Source: CALLPQ01 sp964421675 (lineage in GTDB: Bacteria; Pseudomonadota; Alphaproteobacteria; Caulobacterales; Parvularculaceae). Taken from it: DNA of 64,000 bases. The translations under genes were made by a program, and so were the position numbers. The notes below the pieces were generated by a model that worked only from the letters and a program-made list of their open reading frames with translations, had not been told where the DNA came from and did not search any database. How positions within the stretch are numbered: position 1 is the first letter of the stretch; each line of letters starts with the position of its first letter. The stretch covers positions 8,976 through 72,975 of the forward strand of contig CAYQXV010000012.1 of assembly GCA_964421675.1 (NCBI GenBank). Direction: 5' to 3'. Below are positions 16,927 to 24,617 of the stretch, one piece after another.

Positions 16927-18018
16927 ATGATTTCGGAATTGCATCGCGCAGTTTCTGCCATTGCTAACCCCTCACCATTAACCGGTGAGGCGGGCAAATT
17001 TCTATCGCCTGCGGAAAAATCCAAAATGAAGGTCGAGCTTGCGACCATCATCTTTCGCGGCATGCCAATGGCTGTGATTGCCACGGTCCTCAATATGATA
17101 ATCACCGTGATTGTGGGCTGGGGGATGGTCAATCAGATTGTGCTCGGTGTGTGGGGCGGCGCGGTGTTGGCACTCTCAATATTGCGCCTTGCATTTTGGG
17201 GATCGATTAAGCGTCAACGCCCAACACTTGCGGTGATGGAGCGATTTAGATCCTGGAACATGGCCGCGATGATGGTGAACGGCGCCTTGTGGGGCGCATT
17301 GGCACCTATTTTTGCGGTATACGGACAGATTGGCCACGTATTCCTGCCCTTCATCATTGCCGGTATATCGGCGGCGGCGATTGTGTCTGCGGGAGCGTGT
17401 TGGCGCTCTGTTTTGGCCTTTAACATTCCTGCGTTGCTGCCCATGGCGGTGACCTTTTTCGTATGGGGCGGTGACGGGGCTGCCTTGGTCAGTGCGGTGA
17501 TTATTGTTTACGGAATCATGACCGGATATCTTGCTATCCAGACTAGTAAAATGGTCCGGCGCGCGATCTTTTTGCGGTCCAAAAATACAAACCTTACTCA
17601 AGCTCTCGAAGCCAAGGTTGATCAATCCAATGAGGAAACAAAACGCTTCCGCGCGCTGGTTGAAAGCTCTCGCGAGATGACGCTGATTTTCTCACCCGAA
17701 GGCCGCATCACCTATGCCAGCCCAGCGGTGCAAGACATTCTTGGCATGATGCCCGATGAAATGATCGGGAAGACAACCATTGATCTCGTTCATGATGACG
17801 ACCTCCCGAAATTTCGCGCAGCTGGCGAGGAGGCTCTGTCTGCTGTCGGCGAGGTTCGCGTGATGGCGCATTTATGTCTTAAAGATAGCAAAGGCGAATT
17901 TATCCCGATGAGCGGACGCCTTTCAAATTTCCTTTATGTACCCGGCATTGAAGGCTTTGTGTTCCGGGGGTCGCGCCAGGCCGACCTTGGCAAGCGGCGC
18001 ATGCACGCTGCTGAATAG
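16927..18018 (+). CDS. Multi-spanning membrane protein ending in a single PAS domain (no output domain)
   Basis: A 363-residue protein. After a soluble N-terminus of about 40 residues there are six hydrophobic segments (for example MAVIATVLNMIITVIVGWGM, VFLPFIIAGISAAAIVSAGA and ALVSAVIIVYGIMTGYLAIQ). A short linker helix (LTQALEAKVDQSNEETKRF) leads to a PAS domain: FRALVESSREMTLIFSPEGR then TYASPAVQDILGMMPDEMIG, ending near GFVFRGSR. The protein stops about 10 residues after the PAS domain, so it has no kinase, GGDEF, EAL or methyl-accepting part. It resembles the sensory half of a larger signalling protein. The gene ends 4 bases from the convergent AraC gene. Function is unknown; it may signal through a partner. 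Confidence 0.8.
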   Translation: MISELHRAVSAIANPSPLTGEAGKFLSPAEKSKMKVELATIIFRGMPMAVIATVLNMIITVIVGWGMVNQIVLGVWGGAVLALSILRLAFWGSIKRQRPTLAVMERFRSWNMAAMMVNGALWGALAPIFAVYGQIGHVFLPFIIAGISAAAIVSAGACWRSVLAFNIPALLPMAVTFFVWGGDGAALVSAVIIVYGIMTGYLAIQTSKMVRRAIFLRSKNTNLTQALEAKVDQSNEETKRFRALVESSREMTLIFSPEGRITYASPAVQDILGMMPDEMIGKTTIDLVHDDDLPKFRAAGEEALSAVGEVRVMAHLCLKDSKGEFIPMSGRLSNFLYVPGIEGFVFRGSRQADLGKRRMHAAE

Positions 18019-18021
18019 GCT

Positions 18022-19179
18022 TTAATTTTGCGAGGTATTTTTCGCCCGCAAGGCGCGCATTGAACATCCAAACCATTTGCGGCAGGCGCGGTTAAAACTT
18101 GATGGGTCTGCATAGCCAAGAGCCTCCGCAATCGCATCGCGGCCCAATGTGCTATCGAGAATGAGCGCTTTTGCGCTTGCTTTTAAATGGTCATCGCGAA
18201 GCTGGCGAAAGGATGTTCCTTCATCGGCCAAACGGCGCACCATGGTTCGCGGGGCCATGCCAAGAAAGCGCGCAGCTTCATTCGCATGATGATCGGTAAC
18301 GGGATTATCTACAAAAAACGTTGCGATTTTCTTTGAAAGCGACGCGCTACTTTCAAGGCGTTTATGGGCCGCTTCCAGATCTGATAGTGCGGCCTTTAAT
18401 AAGTGTCGGTCGGCAAAGGGCGATCTTAACGTTGTCAGCGAGGCGGGGATAAAAACCTGGCAGCTTCGCGCATCATAAATATGATGCCCGCCAATCTCTC
18501 TTTCCATATCTTGATGATAGGCGGGGGCAGGCCAGGACCAGTGATATTGCACATCTTGGCTAAGCTGCGACCAGGCGGAGTCGTCATCTGCGATGTTTTC
18601 GATCATGGCGTGCAGGGCTAGGGAGGCAATTTCTGCGATGGTTCGCCAGATTTCTAGCGGTAAATTATGTGTCGGTGTAATGATAAAAGTACTGCCGATA
18701 GTCTGTGTTTTATATTCGGTATGAATTTGTGGCACACGAACCCATGTATAACGCGCTATCAGTTCAAGACCGTCTTTTATGGTGGGGCTTGCGCGGAATG
18801 CGATATCGAGAGCGCCCTGACTTGCGGGACGCCATACCTTGCGTGCTTTTATTGGGAAATCATATCCGAAAAGCCTGTGCAGATTTTGAATTTGCTGCAT
18901 GGCCGCGATATTGGTGATCATCTTATCGGGATCTTCGAGATCTTCCGGGGTCAATCCCGTACCGGCAAGGATTTGGTCGCGCAGAGGCGCCGATGTTCCA
19001 AATTGCAGATAGGCTTGGCGAGAATACCGGATCGGCATTTGCCCCTCTAATGCGCTAGGGGGTGCACTCGTTAGTCCGTCAGCTGCCAATGGATCTTTTG
19101 GCTCTAAAGCATTGTTATGGGGATCGCGCGAAGACATGGCGTAAAATACCATGTTTTTGTCAGAATTGGAACTCTTCAC
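18022..19179 (-). CDS. AraC-family transcriptional regulator, probable controller of alkB
   Basis: About 385 residues. The N-terminal two thirds fit the arabinose-binding-like domain of AraC/OruR-type regulators (YDFPIKARKVWRPASQGALD, GLELIARYTWVRVPQIHTEYK). The C-terminus is a double helix-turn-helix: DHHANEAARFLGMAPRTMVR then RLADEGTSFRQLRDDHLKAS and IAEALGYADPSSFNRACRKW. The start is uncertain: a GTG at 19179 or ATGs at 19152 or 19137. It is divergent from alkB with under 100 bases between starts. Alkane hydroxylase genes are often controlled by a neighbouring AraC-type activator, so control of alkB is a reasonable inference. Confidence 0.88.
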   Translation of the reverse strand: MKSSNSDKNMVFYAMSSRDPHNNALEPKDPLAADGLTSAPPSALEGQMPIRYSRQAYLQFGTSAPLRDQILAGTGLTPEDLEDPDKMITNIAAMQQIQNLHRLFGYDFPIKARKVWRPASQGALDIAFRASPTIKDGLELIARYTWVRVPQIHTEYKTQTIGSTFIITPTHNLPLEIWRTIAEIASLALHAMIENIADDDSAWSQLSQDVQYHWSWPAPAYHQDMEREIGGHHIYDARSCQVFIPASLTTLRSPFADRHLLKAALSDLEAAHKRLESSASLSKKIATFFVDNPVTDHHANEAARFLGMAPRTMVRRLADEGTSFRQLRDDHLKASAKALILDSTLGRDAIAEALGYADPSSFNRACRKWFGCSMRALRAKNTSQN

Positions 19180-19226
19180 CGCGTTGATGGCGTGGCATGA
19201 TTAGCAAAATTGAAAAGGAATCAATC

Positions 19227-20369
19227 ATGTACGCAGCGACAAGCAAAGATGGCGAGCAGGTTACTTATCGCGATGGCAAGCGGCTTTTGTGGATGATGCC
19301 GGCGATTATCGCTCTGGTCGTGCCGTTCACGGTGATGTTGTATTTTTGGAGCGACAAAAATCCATTCACCTTATTATTTCTTTTATTCTATTTCTTCGTG
19401 ATCGTGCCGGTGCTTGATTTGCTGATTGGCGAAGACAGTTTTAATCCGCCTGAGGAAATTCTGCCGCAAATGGCCGATGACCAATATTATCGCGGCGTTT
19501 TATACGGAATGATTCCCTTATATTATGGCAGTTTCATTTTGGGTGCATGGCTGGTTGGCACGCAAGACCTTCCGTTTTGGGCGTTGGGGTTATTTGCTCT
19601 TGGACTGGGTGTGTTGCACGCCAATGTACTCACTATTGGTCATGAGCTTGGTCACAAACATAGTAAGGCTGACCAATGGGCCGCCAAGATCATCATTGCG
19701 ATTGTCGGCTATGGGCATTTTTGCATTGAACATAATCGCGGTCATCATGTGCATGTTTCAACGCCGGAAGATCCGGCAAGCTCGCGCATGGGGGAGTCGA
19801 TTTACGCATTTGCCATGCGCGAATTACCGGGGGCCATGAAGCGCGGCTGGGGCCATGAGCGCGAGCGTTTATCGCGTAAGGGGTTGAGTTTTTGGTCCGT
19901 GCAAAACGATATTTTGCAAGGCTATGCAATTACGTTGGGTATTGCGGCGGTCCTGTTGGCGATCTTTGGTTGGGTGATGGTGCCATTTCTCCTGATTCAC
20001 CATTTCGCTGGATGGTATGGGTTAACCCAGGCCAATTATGTTGAGCATTATGGGTTAAAGCGCAAAAAACTTGAGAATGGACGTTATGAACCGTGCGCGC
20101 CGCACCACTCATGGAATACCAATCACATCTGTTCCAACCTGTTGACGTTCCATCTGCAGCGCCATTCCGATCACCATGCCAATCCGCAGCGCCCTTATCA
20201 GGTTTTGAGAAATTTTCCTGACCTGCCGCGCCTGCCAAGTGGATATCCGGGATGTTATGGGCTTGCCGCTATTCCCCCGCTCTGGTTCCGGGTGATGAAC
20301 CCAAAGGTTCTGGAATGGGCGGACGGGGATATGGATAAAATCAACCTGCAACCGGGCAAATTTGACTAG
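19227..20369 (+). CDS. alkB: Alkane 1-monooxygenase (AlkB-type membrane di-iron hydroxylase)
   Basis: A 380-residue integral membrane enzyme that oxidises medium-chain n-alkanes to 1-alkanols using rubredoxin electrons. The histidine boxes are present: HELGHKHS near residue 137, EHNRGHHVHVSTPED near 167 and LQRHSDHHANPQRPYQ near 310. The AlkB-specific NYVEHYGL is near 270. About six membrane segments precede or separate them. The frame is open from 19197, but the ATG at 19227 has AAAAGGA seven bases upstream and is preferred. No rubredoxin or rubredoxin reductase gene lies next to it, so these must be elsewhere. It is divergent from the AraC regulator. Confidence 0.95.
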   Translation: MYAATSKDGEQVTYRDGKRLLWMMPAIIALVVPFTVMLYFWSDKNPFTLLFLLFYFFVIVPVLDLLIGEDSFNPPEEILPQMADDQYYRGVLYGMIPLYYGSFILGAWLVGTQDLPFWALGLFALGLGVLHANVLTIGHELGHKHSKADQWAAKIIIAIVGYGHFCIEHNRGHHVHVSTPEDPASSRMGESIYAFAMRELPGAMKRGWGHERERLSRKGLSFWSVQNDILQGYAITLGIAAVLLAIFGWVMVPFLLIHHFAGWYGLTQANYVEHYGLKRKKLENGRYEPCAPHHSWNTNHICSNLLTFHLQRHSDHHANPQRPYQVLRNFPDLPRLPSGYPGCYGLAAIPPLWFRVMNPKVLEWADGDMDKINLQPGKFD

Positions 20370-20664
20370 ATTGGCAAGGTGAATAGCAGGGAGATCGGCA
20401 AGGAATTCAGTGGGGAATTCAGTAGGTAATACCCGTCTTTGCCGCATCTTCCTTAAGGAAAGGGCCGATTTTACAGTCCTGTTTCTGGGGAATAAACAGC
20501 GTAGATTTTCCGAACGGGCATGCTATTATATAACGTGGAGAATCGATTTTTGGCGGGTTTCATGCCCCAAAAGTCACAGTTTAACTTCGCAGTTTAATTT
20601 CAAAGCCTGATGTTTTCGCGGCGTGTATTCGCGGTGTTGGCTGCTAGCAGAACCGGATTTCTTG
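20370..20664. other. Intergenic region after alkB
   Basis: About 295 bases. It holds a short repeat near the alkB stop (GAATTCAGTGGGGAATTCAGTAGG, 20403-20426, two GAATTCAGT units) and an A/T-rich stretch before the SPOR lipoprotein gene. No gene or terminator is convincing. Confidence 0.4.
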
Positions 20665-21471
20665 ATGATGAGACGCTCTCTTTTTGAAATGAACACCAAA
20701 CCCCTTCGGACATTGCTCGCGCTTGTTGGGAGCGCCCTGATTTTGAATGGGTGTTCAACCACCTTGTTCAGTAAGGCTGATGAGTCGTTGGTTGAAGACC
20801 AGAGAGCAATTGTCGCAAATTTGGAGAGCCAGACTGCCGGACTGCAAACAACCATTGCTGAGCTGCGGTCAGAAAATACGCGGCTAAAGCGCAATCTTGA
20901 AACACTGCGCCGGTCAAAAGCTGCCGCCGAACAAACGGTGGCAAGCTTTGAAAAACAGGCTGTCGTTGATGCCGAGCAGGCCGCCCTTGAAGCACAAAAT
21001 CGCAAGCCGGTTCTTGTTGTGCCGCCGCCGCCCAAAGATCCAGAATCGATTATTGTCGCCGAAGCAACGCCGCTTTCTGCGTCCGCCGTTCCGGTGGAAT
21101 CAACGCCGCGATTGGTAGAGCCAAGTTTTGCCGCCGTTGAGGCCGTTTTTGAAAATGAAGCGGGAACCGCCATTGAGACAACCAGCGTCTTGTTTGGCGT
21201 TCATCTTGCCTCTTACCGAAATACCGCACGCGCAACCACAGAGTGGCGCAACTTGCAGCGCGACAATCCAGATTTACTCGGTCTGTTAGAGCCGCGCGTC
21301 AAGCAGGTTGATATTAAAGAGCGTGGCCGGTTTTATCGGCTGATCGCTGGCGGGTTTTCTACCAAAGAAAAAGCAGAAGCGCTTTGCGCCACGCTCAAGC
21401 GTAAGAAAACCTACTGCGTGCCCACCGGGTTTGAAGGCGAGCGTCTGGATATTCCTGCCGCCGGGCGATAA
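20665..21471 (+). CDS. Lipoprotein with coiled coil and C-terminal SPOR-like domain
   Basis: About 268 residues. The N-terminus has a lipoprotein signal (LLALVGSALILNGCSTTLF, cysteine in the lipobox). A coiled coil follows (VEDQRAIVANLESQTAGLQT, IAELRSENTRLKRNLETLRR), then a Pro-rich linker. The C-terminus (SVLFGVHLASYRNTARATTEW ... GRFYRLIAGGFSTKEKAEALC) is a SPOR-type domain that would bind peptidoglycan. Starts at 20665, 20668 or 20689 are possible. It is a cell-envelope protein, perhaps at the division site; the exact role is not known. The neighbouring Psp envelope-stress locus may be coincidental. Confidence 0.75.
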   Translation: MMRRSLFEMNTKPLRTLLALVGSALILNGCSTTLFSKADESLVEDQRAIVANLESQTAGLQTTIAELRSENTRLKRNLETLRRSKAAAEQTVASFEKQAVVDAEQAALEAQNRKPVLVVPPPPKDPESIIVAEATPLSASAVPVESTPRLVEPSFAAVEAVFENEAGTAIETTSVLFGVHLASYRNTARATTEWRNLQRDNPDLLGLLEPRVKQVDIKERGRFYRLIAGGFSTKEKAEALCATLKRKKTYCVPTGFEGERLDIPAAGR

Positions 21472-21569
21472 GGCTCTGCTAACTAGGCGAATAGGTTTGA
21501 GCCCTTTCGCGGGTCTCTTCGCTGGGGCACTGGCTAATTTTTCACCATCATATTGAGTGTAGCAAGTGG

Positions 21570-22622
21570 CTATTCGGCACTTGGCTTGAGCTTGTGTTTG
21601 CGGATTAGTCCGCGCAATTGATCATAGGAAAGATTGAGCGCTTTTGCGGCTCGCTTTTGGTTCCAGCCATGAACCTGCAGCGCGTGGCGCGTCCATTTTT
21701 CTTCCTCGCCATTGAGAAAGGCCCGCAAATCAGCAGGCGCGTGGTTTTGAACAATTGGCGAGCCGGGCGATTGGGGCGCTGCTTCATATGCGCTTTGAGC
21801 CAAATTTTTTGGAAGAGGCGGTGCACCTTCATCGAACGGGTCCAGAATTATTGTATCCACAGGGCCGGTTTTTTCAGCGGCGATCCAACGGAAAACTGAA
21901 CGTTCAACACAGTTCTTCAGCTCACGGACATTTCCCGGAAAGCTGTACCCTTTAAGGATGGCAAGCGCTTCGGGGGTAAACCCCTCATATAATGCTTCAT
22001 AACCTTGCGCCGATAATTCAGAGGTAAACCGGCCCGCAAAATATCCGCCAAGTAATGGCACATCCTCAACGCGCTCACGCAAAGGCGGGGCGGTGATTAC
22101 CTCAAAAGTGAGCCGGTCAAGAAGGTCTGCGCGAAAATCTCCCTTCGCCGCGCTCGCTCTCAGGTCAATATTGGCCGCTGCCAGAATGCGAACATCTGCA
22201 TGGTGGGTTTGCGTGCCGCCCAATCGTTCAAACTCGCCATATTCAATAACGCGCAGAAGTTTTTCCTGAATGCGGCCCGACGCGGAAGCAATCTCATCGA
22301 GAAACAAGGTTCCCCCTTCCGCTCGCTCAAATCGCCCGGCATGGCGTTTGGTCGCCCCGGTAAAGGCGCCTGCCTCGTGGCCAAACAGCTCGCTCTCTAA
22401 AAGATCCTCCGATAAAGCCGCGCAATTGACCTTGATGAACGGGCCTTCCCATCGGCTGGAGAGAAAGTGCAACCGCGCGGCCAGCAGTTCTTTGCCGGTG
22501 CCCCGTTCCCCGGCGATCAAAACCGGTCGCTCAAGGGGCGCAATCGCTGATGCCTTTGCCAGCACATCAAGAAATTGCGGCGCTTCGCCAATCATATCCG
22601 GGGCTTGAGAAAGAGAATCCAT
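21570..22622 (-). CDS. pspF: PspF-type sigma-54 enhancer-binding activator
   Basis: A 350-residue AAA+ protein without a receiver or GAF domain, as in PspF. It starts directly with the AAA+ module: GERGTGKELLAARLHFLS (Walker A), ESELFGHEAGAFTGATKRHAGRF with the sigma-54-contacting GAFTGA loop, then GGTLFLDEIASAS (Walker B) and RELKNCVERSVFRW. The C-terminal Fis-type helix-turn-helix is WNQKRAAKALNLSYDQLRGLIRKHKL. It is divergent from the psp operon and the shared region holds a sigma-54 promoter and repeated half-sites. In E. coli PspF is held inactive by PspA until the inner membrane is stressed. Confidence 0.93.
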   Translation of the reverse strand: MDSLSQAPDMIGEAPQFLDVLAKASAIAPLERPVLIAGERGTGKELLAARLHFLSSRWEGPFIKVNCAALSEDLLESELFGHEAGAFTGATKRHAGRFERAEGGTLFLDEIASASGRIQEKLLRVIEYGEFERLGGTQTHHADVRILAAANIDLRASAAKGDFRADLLDRLTFEVITAPPLRERVEDVPLLGGYFAGRFTSELSAQGYEALYEGFTPEALAILKGYSFPGNVRELKNCVERSVFRWIAAEKTGPVDTIILDPFDEGAPPLPKNLAQSAYEAAPQSPGSPIVQNHAPADLRAFLNGEEEKWTRHALQVHGWNQKRAAKALNLSYDQLRGLIRKHKLKPSAE

Positions 22623-22632
22623 AAGGTGAAAA

Positions 22633-22688
22633 ATACCATATTTGGAGTGGGAAAAATACTATTAAATGGTAATTAATACCAAATATTT
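22633..22688 (+). promoter_or_regulatory. Probable PspF enhancer sites
   Basis: Related half-sites recur in this AT-rich stretch: TACCAT (22634-22639), ATGGTA in inverse orientation (22666-22671) and TACCAA (22677-22682). The middle one is part of a near palindrome TACTATTAAATGGTA. They lie about 100-150 bases upstream of the predicted psp start and next to the pspF start codon. That fits PspF activating psp and possibly controlling itself. Motif recognition only. Confidence 0.5.
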
Positions 22689-22755
22689 AACACTCAATTT
22701 GCGAGGTGAAAATTATTATCGTTAAAAAACAACAACTTATAAAATTAACGCAAAC

Positions 22756-22770
22756 TGGCACGGTTCTCGC
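22756..22770 (+). promoter_or_regulatory. Sigma-54 (-24/-12) promoter of the psp operon
   Basis: TGGCACGGTTCTCGC has a perfect TGGCACG at -24 and GC at -12 with 10 bases between GG and GC; the -12 box is TCGC rather than TTGC. The predicted start is near 22782, about 49 bases before the first small gene. The divergent PspF-type activator supports it. Confidence 0.85.
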
Positions 22771-22830
22771 AATGCTATTGTTAACGCCCACAACAAATGG
22801 GCGCGTTGACCAGAAACTGAGGAGAATAAA

Positions 22831-22950
22831 ATGGGATATCGTGAAGATGCATATTGGGACGCAAGGATTGAACGGGCCATCAGAGCGCGTCATGGCATTT
22901 CCTGGGGCACCTTGTTCGTCGGCATTCTCATTGGCGGATTTTTATTCTGA
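22831..22950 (+). CDS. 39-residue membrane peptide, first gene of the psp operon
   Basis: A complete small gene: ATG at 22831 with GGAG 8 bases upstream, stop TGA at 22948-22950. The peptide begins MGYREDAYWDARIERAIRAR, a charged, probably amphipathic helix, and ends HGISWGTLFVGILIGGFLF, one short membrane helix with glycines spaced GxxxGG. It is the first reading frame after the sigma-54 promoter and 97 bases before the pspA start, so it should be induced with the stress operon. I do not recognise a known family; it is not like PspD, PspE or PspG as I know them. A role in sensing or relaying membrane stress to PspA/B/C is inferred from position only. Confidence 0.7.
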   Translation: MGYREDAYWDARIERAIRARHGISWGTLFVGILIGGFLF

Positions 22951-22966
22951 TAACCGACCTATCACC

Positions 22967-22987
22967 GCCCGGTAGGACCTACCGGGC
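22967..22987 (+). promoter_or_regulatory. Intercistronic hairpin between the small psp peptide and pspA
   Basis: GCCCGGTAGG-A-CCTACCGGGC is a nearly perfect inverted repeat, folding as an 8-base-pair stem with a GGACC loop. No U-tract follows (CACCTATTTCGGG), so it is probably an mRNA processing or stability element, or a partial attenuator, between the small gene and pspA. Confidence 0.55.
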
Positions 22988-23047
22988 ACCTATTTCGGGT
23001 GATCACTTGTAGTGAGACCGACTAACCCCAACATGAAAGATCTGGAT

Positions 23048-23719
23048 ATGGGTATTTTTTCAAGGCTAAGCGACATTGTAAACTCAAACCTTAGTGCGAT
23101 GCTTGATCGCGCCGAGGACCCGGAAAAGATTGTCCGGCTTATCATCCAGGAAATGGAAGATACATTAATTGAAGTTCGCACACGGGCGGCACGAGCGATT
23201 GCTGATCGCAAAGATGCTGAACGCAAACGCGGTGAATTTGTAACCCGCGCTGCGGACTGGGAAGCCAAGGCTGAATTGGCAATCGCTAAAGGGCGCGAAG
23301 ATCTTGCGCGCGGTGCGATTGGTGCACGCCGCAAAGCCAATGAGATGGTTGAGTTGTTTGATAAAGAGCTCGAGGCAATCGCTGAGACATTGTCAAAGAC
23401 CAATGAAGATTTGGAAAAACTGCAATCAAAGCTGAAAGAAGCCAAAGCAAAACAGCGCTCGCTGGAATTGCGTCATACCGCCGCCAGTACCAGTGTGCGT
23501 ATCAATCGACAGGTTCATGATACCCGCATTGATGACGCGCTTGCCCGGTTTGAACGCTATGAAAGCCGCATAGACGAGCTTGAAGGACAGGCCGAAGCCT
23601 GGACCATGGGTCAGCCGCGCACACTTGATGAAGAATTCGCAGCTTTAGAATCGGAAGATAGTGTCAATGAAGAATTGGCGGCGATGAAGCGACGGGTTGA
23701 TGCGCGTCGCTCGTCTTAA
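23048..23719 (+). CDS. pspA: Phage shock protein A (PspA/IM30 family)
   Basis: A 223-residue coiled-coil protein of the ESCRT-III-like PspA family. It inhibits PspF in the resting state and coats damaged inner membrane under stress. The N-terminal amphipathic helix and start are typical: MGIFSRLSDIVNSNLSAMLD, then RAEDPEKIVRLIIQEMEDTL and the long coiled coil to DTRIDDALARFERYESRIDELEGQAEAW. The open frame extends to 23012, but the ATG at 23048 matches the family start. It lies in one operon with the small peptide gene upstream and pspB, pspC downstream. Confidence 0.96.
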   Translation: MGIFSRLSDIVNSNLSAMLDRAEDPEKIVRLIIQEMEDTLIEVRTRAARAIADRKDAERKRGEFVTRAADWEAKAELAIAKGREDLARGAIGARRKANEMVELFDKELEAIAETLSKTNEDLEKLQSKLKEAKAKQRSLELRHTAASTSVRINRQVHDTRIDDALARFERYESRIDELEGQAEAWTMGQPRTLDEEFAALESEDSVNEELAAMKRRVDARRSS

Positions 23720-23778
23720 ATGATTGTGATTAAAGTGATACACGAGAGAGAACGAGACACAAAGAAAGGGGCGTAGGA

Positions 23779-24024
23779 ATGGAAGAAGGACCGTTTGTTG
23801 TAGCGATTATTGCAATTATCTTTGTCGCACTACCCGCGACGATATTGCACTATGTTACGGAATGGCGAAAAACTAAAGCTCTGTCTACGGATGATGAGCG
23901 ATTGGTTGACGATTTGTGGCAAACCGCCCAGCGCCTTGAAAAGCGCGTAGGGGCGCTGGAAACCATATTGGACCGCGAAGCACCCGAATGGCGAGAGCGG
24001 TATGGAGGGCGTGAGAATGGCTAA
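23779..24024 (+). CDS. pspB: Phage shock protein B
   Basis: An 81-residue inner-membrane protein. One N-terminal membrane helix (FVVAIIAIIFVALPATILHY) is followed by a cytoplasmic leucine-zipper-like helix (DDLWQTAQRLEKRVGALETILDREAPEWRERYGG), the normal PspB architecture and ending. PspB and PspC sense envelope stress and release PspF from PspA. A ribosome site AAAGGGG stands 9 bases upstream. The stop overlaps the pspC start (ATGGCTAA, 24017-24024), so translation is coupled. Confidence 0.93.
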   Translation: MEEGPFVVAIIAIIFVALPATILHYVTEWRKTKALSTDDERLVDDLWQTAQRLEKRVGALETILDREAPEWRERYGGRENG

Positions 24025-24505
24025 ACATCACCACCACCATCACCACCATCATTATGGCTCAAAGCGCGACCGCGATGGATATGCCTATCATGCGGGTGAG
24101 CCGGGACCGGGCCCGAATTATTACCGGCTGCGGCGGTCTCTGCGCGATCGTAAAATCGCCGGTGTTTGCGGCGGTATGGGTGAGCATTTTGGTTGGAATG
24201 TTGATTTTCTGCGGGCCGGCTGGTTTTTTGCGGCGGTCTTCACATTTCCCATTCCAATTTTTGCCTATATTTTTGCGGCAATGTTGATCAAACCTCAGGA
24301 CGGTATTGAGCGGGTTTATGAAGATGAAGAAGATGAGCGGTTTTGGCGCACATTTTCTCGCCAGCCCCGCCGCACTTTTTCTGAATTAAAACACCGCTTT
24401 CGCGCGCTTGATGCCCGTGTCTCTGACATGGAGTCGACGGTAACCTCTGACGATTATGGATTGCGCAAAGCGTTTGATGATCTGGAGCGCGACCGATCAT
24501 CCTGA
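24017..24505 (+). CDS. pspC: Phage shock protein C with natural nine-histidine N-terminus
   Basis: A 162-residue protein. The PspC domain is clear: YYRLRRSLRDRKIAGVCGGMGEHFGW near residue 38, then a membrane segment (LRAGWFFAAVFTFPIPIFAY IFAAMLIKP, about 70-98). The C-terminal part (RRTFSELKHRFRALDARVSD MESTVTSDDYGLRKAFDDLER) is helical, as in longer PspC proteins. The N-terminus reads MAK, then nine consecutive histidines (codons 24026-24052, mixed CAT/CAC), then YGSKRDRDG. The start at 24017 is supported by GGAGG 8 bases upstream. A histidine run this long could bind Zn, Ni or Cu, but no function is known. Confidence 0.93.
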   Translation: MAKHHHHHHHHHYGSKRDRDGYAYHAGEPGPGPNYYRLRRSLRDRKIAGVCGGMGEHFGWNVDFLRAGWFFAAVFTFPIPIFAYIFAAMLIKPQDGIERVYEDEEDERFWRTFSRQPRRTFSELKHRFRALDARVSDMESTVTSDDYGLRKAFDDLERDRSS

Positions 24506-24617
24506 TCGCGGTCCCAATGCACTAAGTCATGGCGGCGGGAGACGTCATGATGGAATTAAATCAGTATAGATATTAATATTCTCGCATTTGATTTTGCGGA
24601 AACGGGAGAGTTTTGCT

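Noticed and set aside
19555..19575. TGGCACG sequence inside alkB
   Set aside because: No matching -12 element at the right spacing, and it lies inside a coding region.
20574..21173. 199-codon minus-strand frame opposite the SPOR lipoprotein gene
   Set aside because: Ser/Ala/Arg-rich shadow of the real gene; the plus strand has a lipobox, coiled coil and SPOR-like domain.
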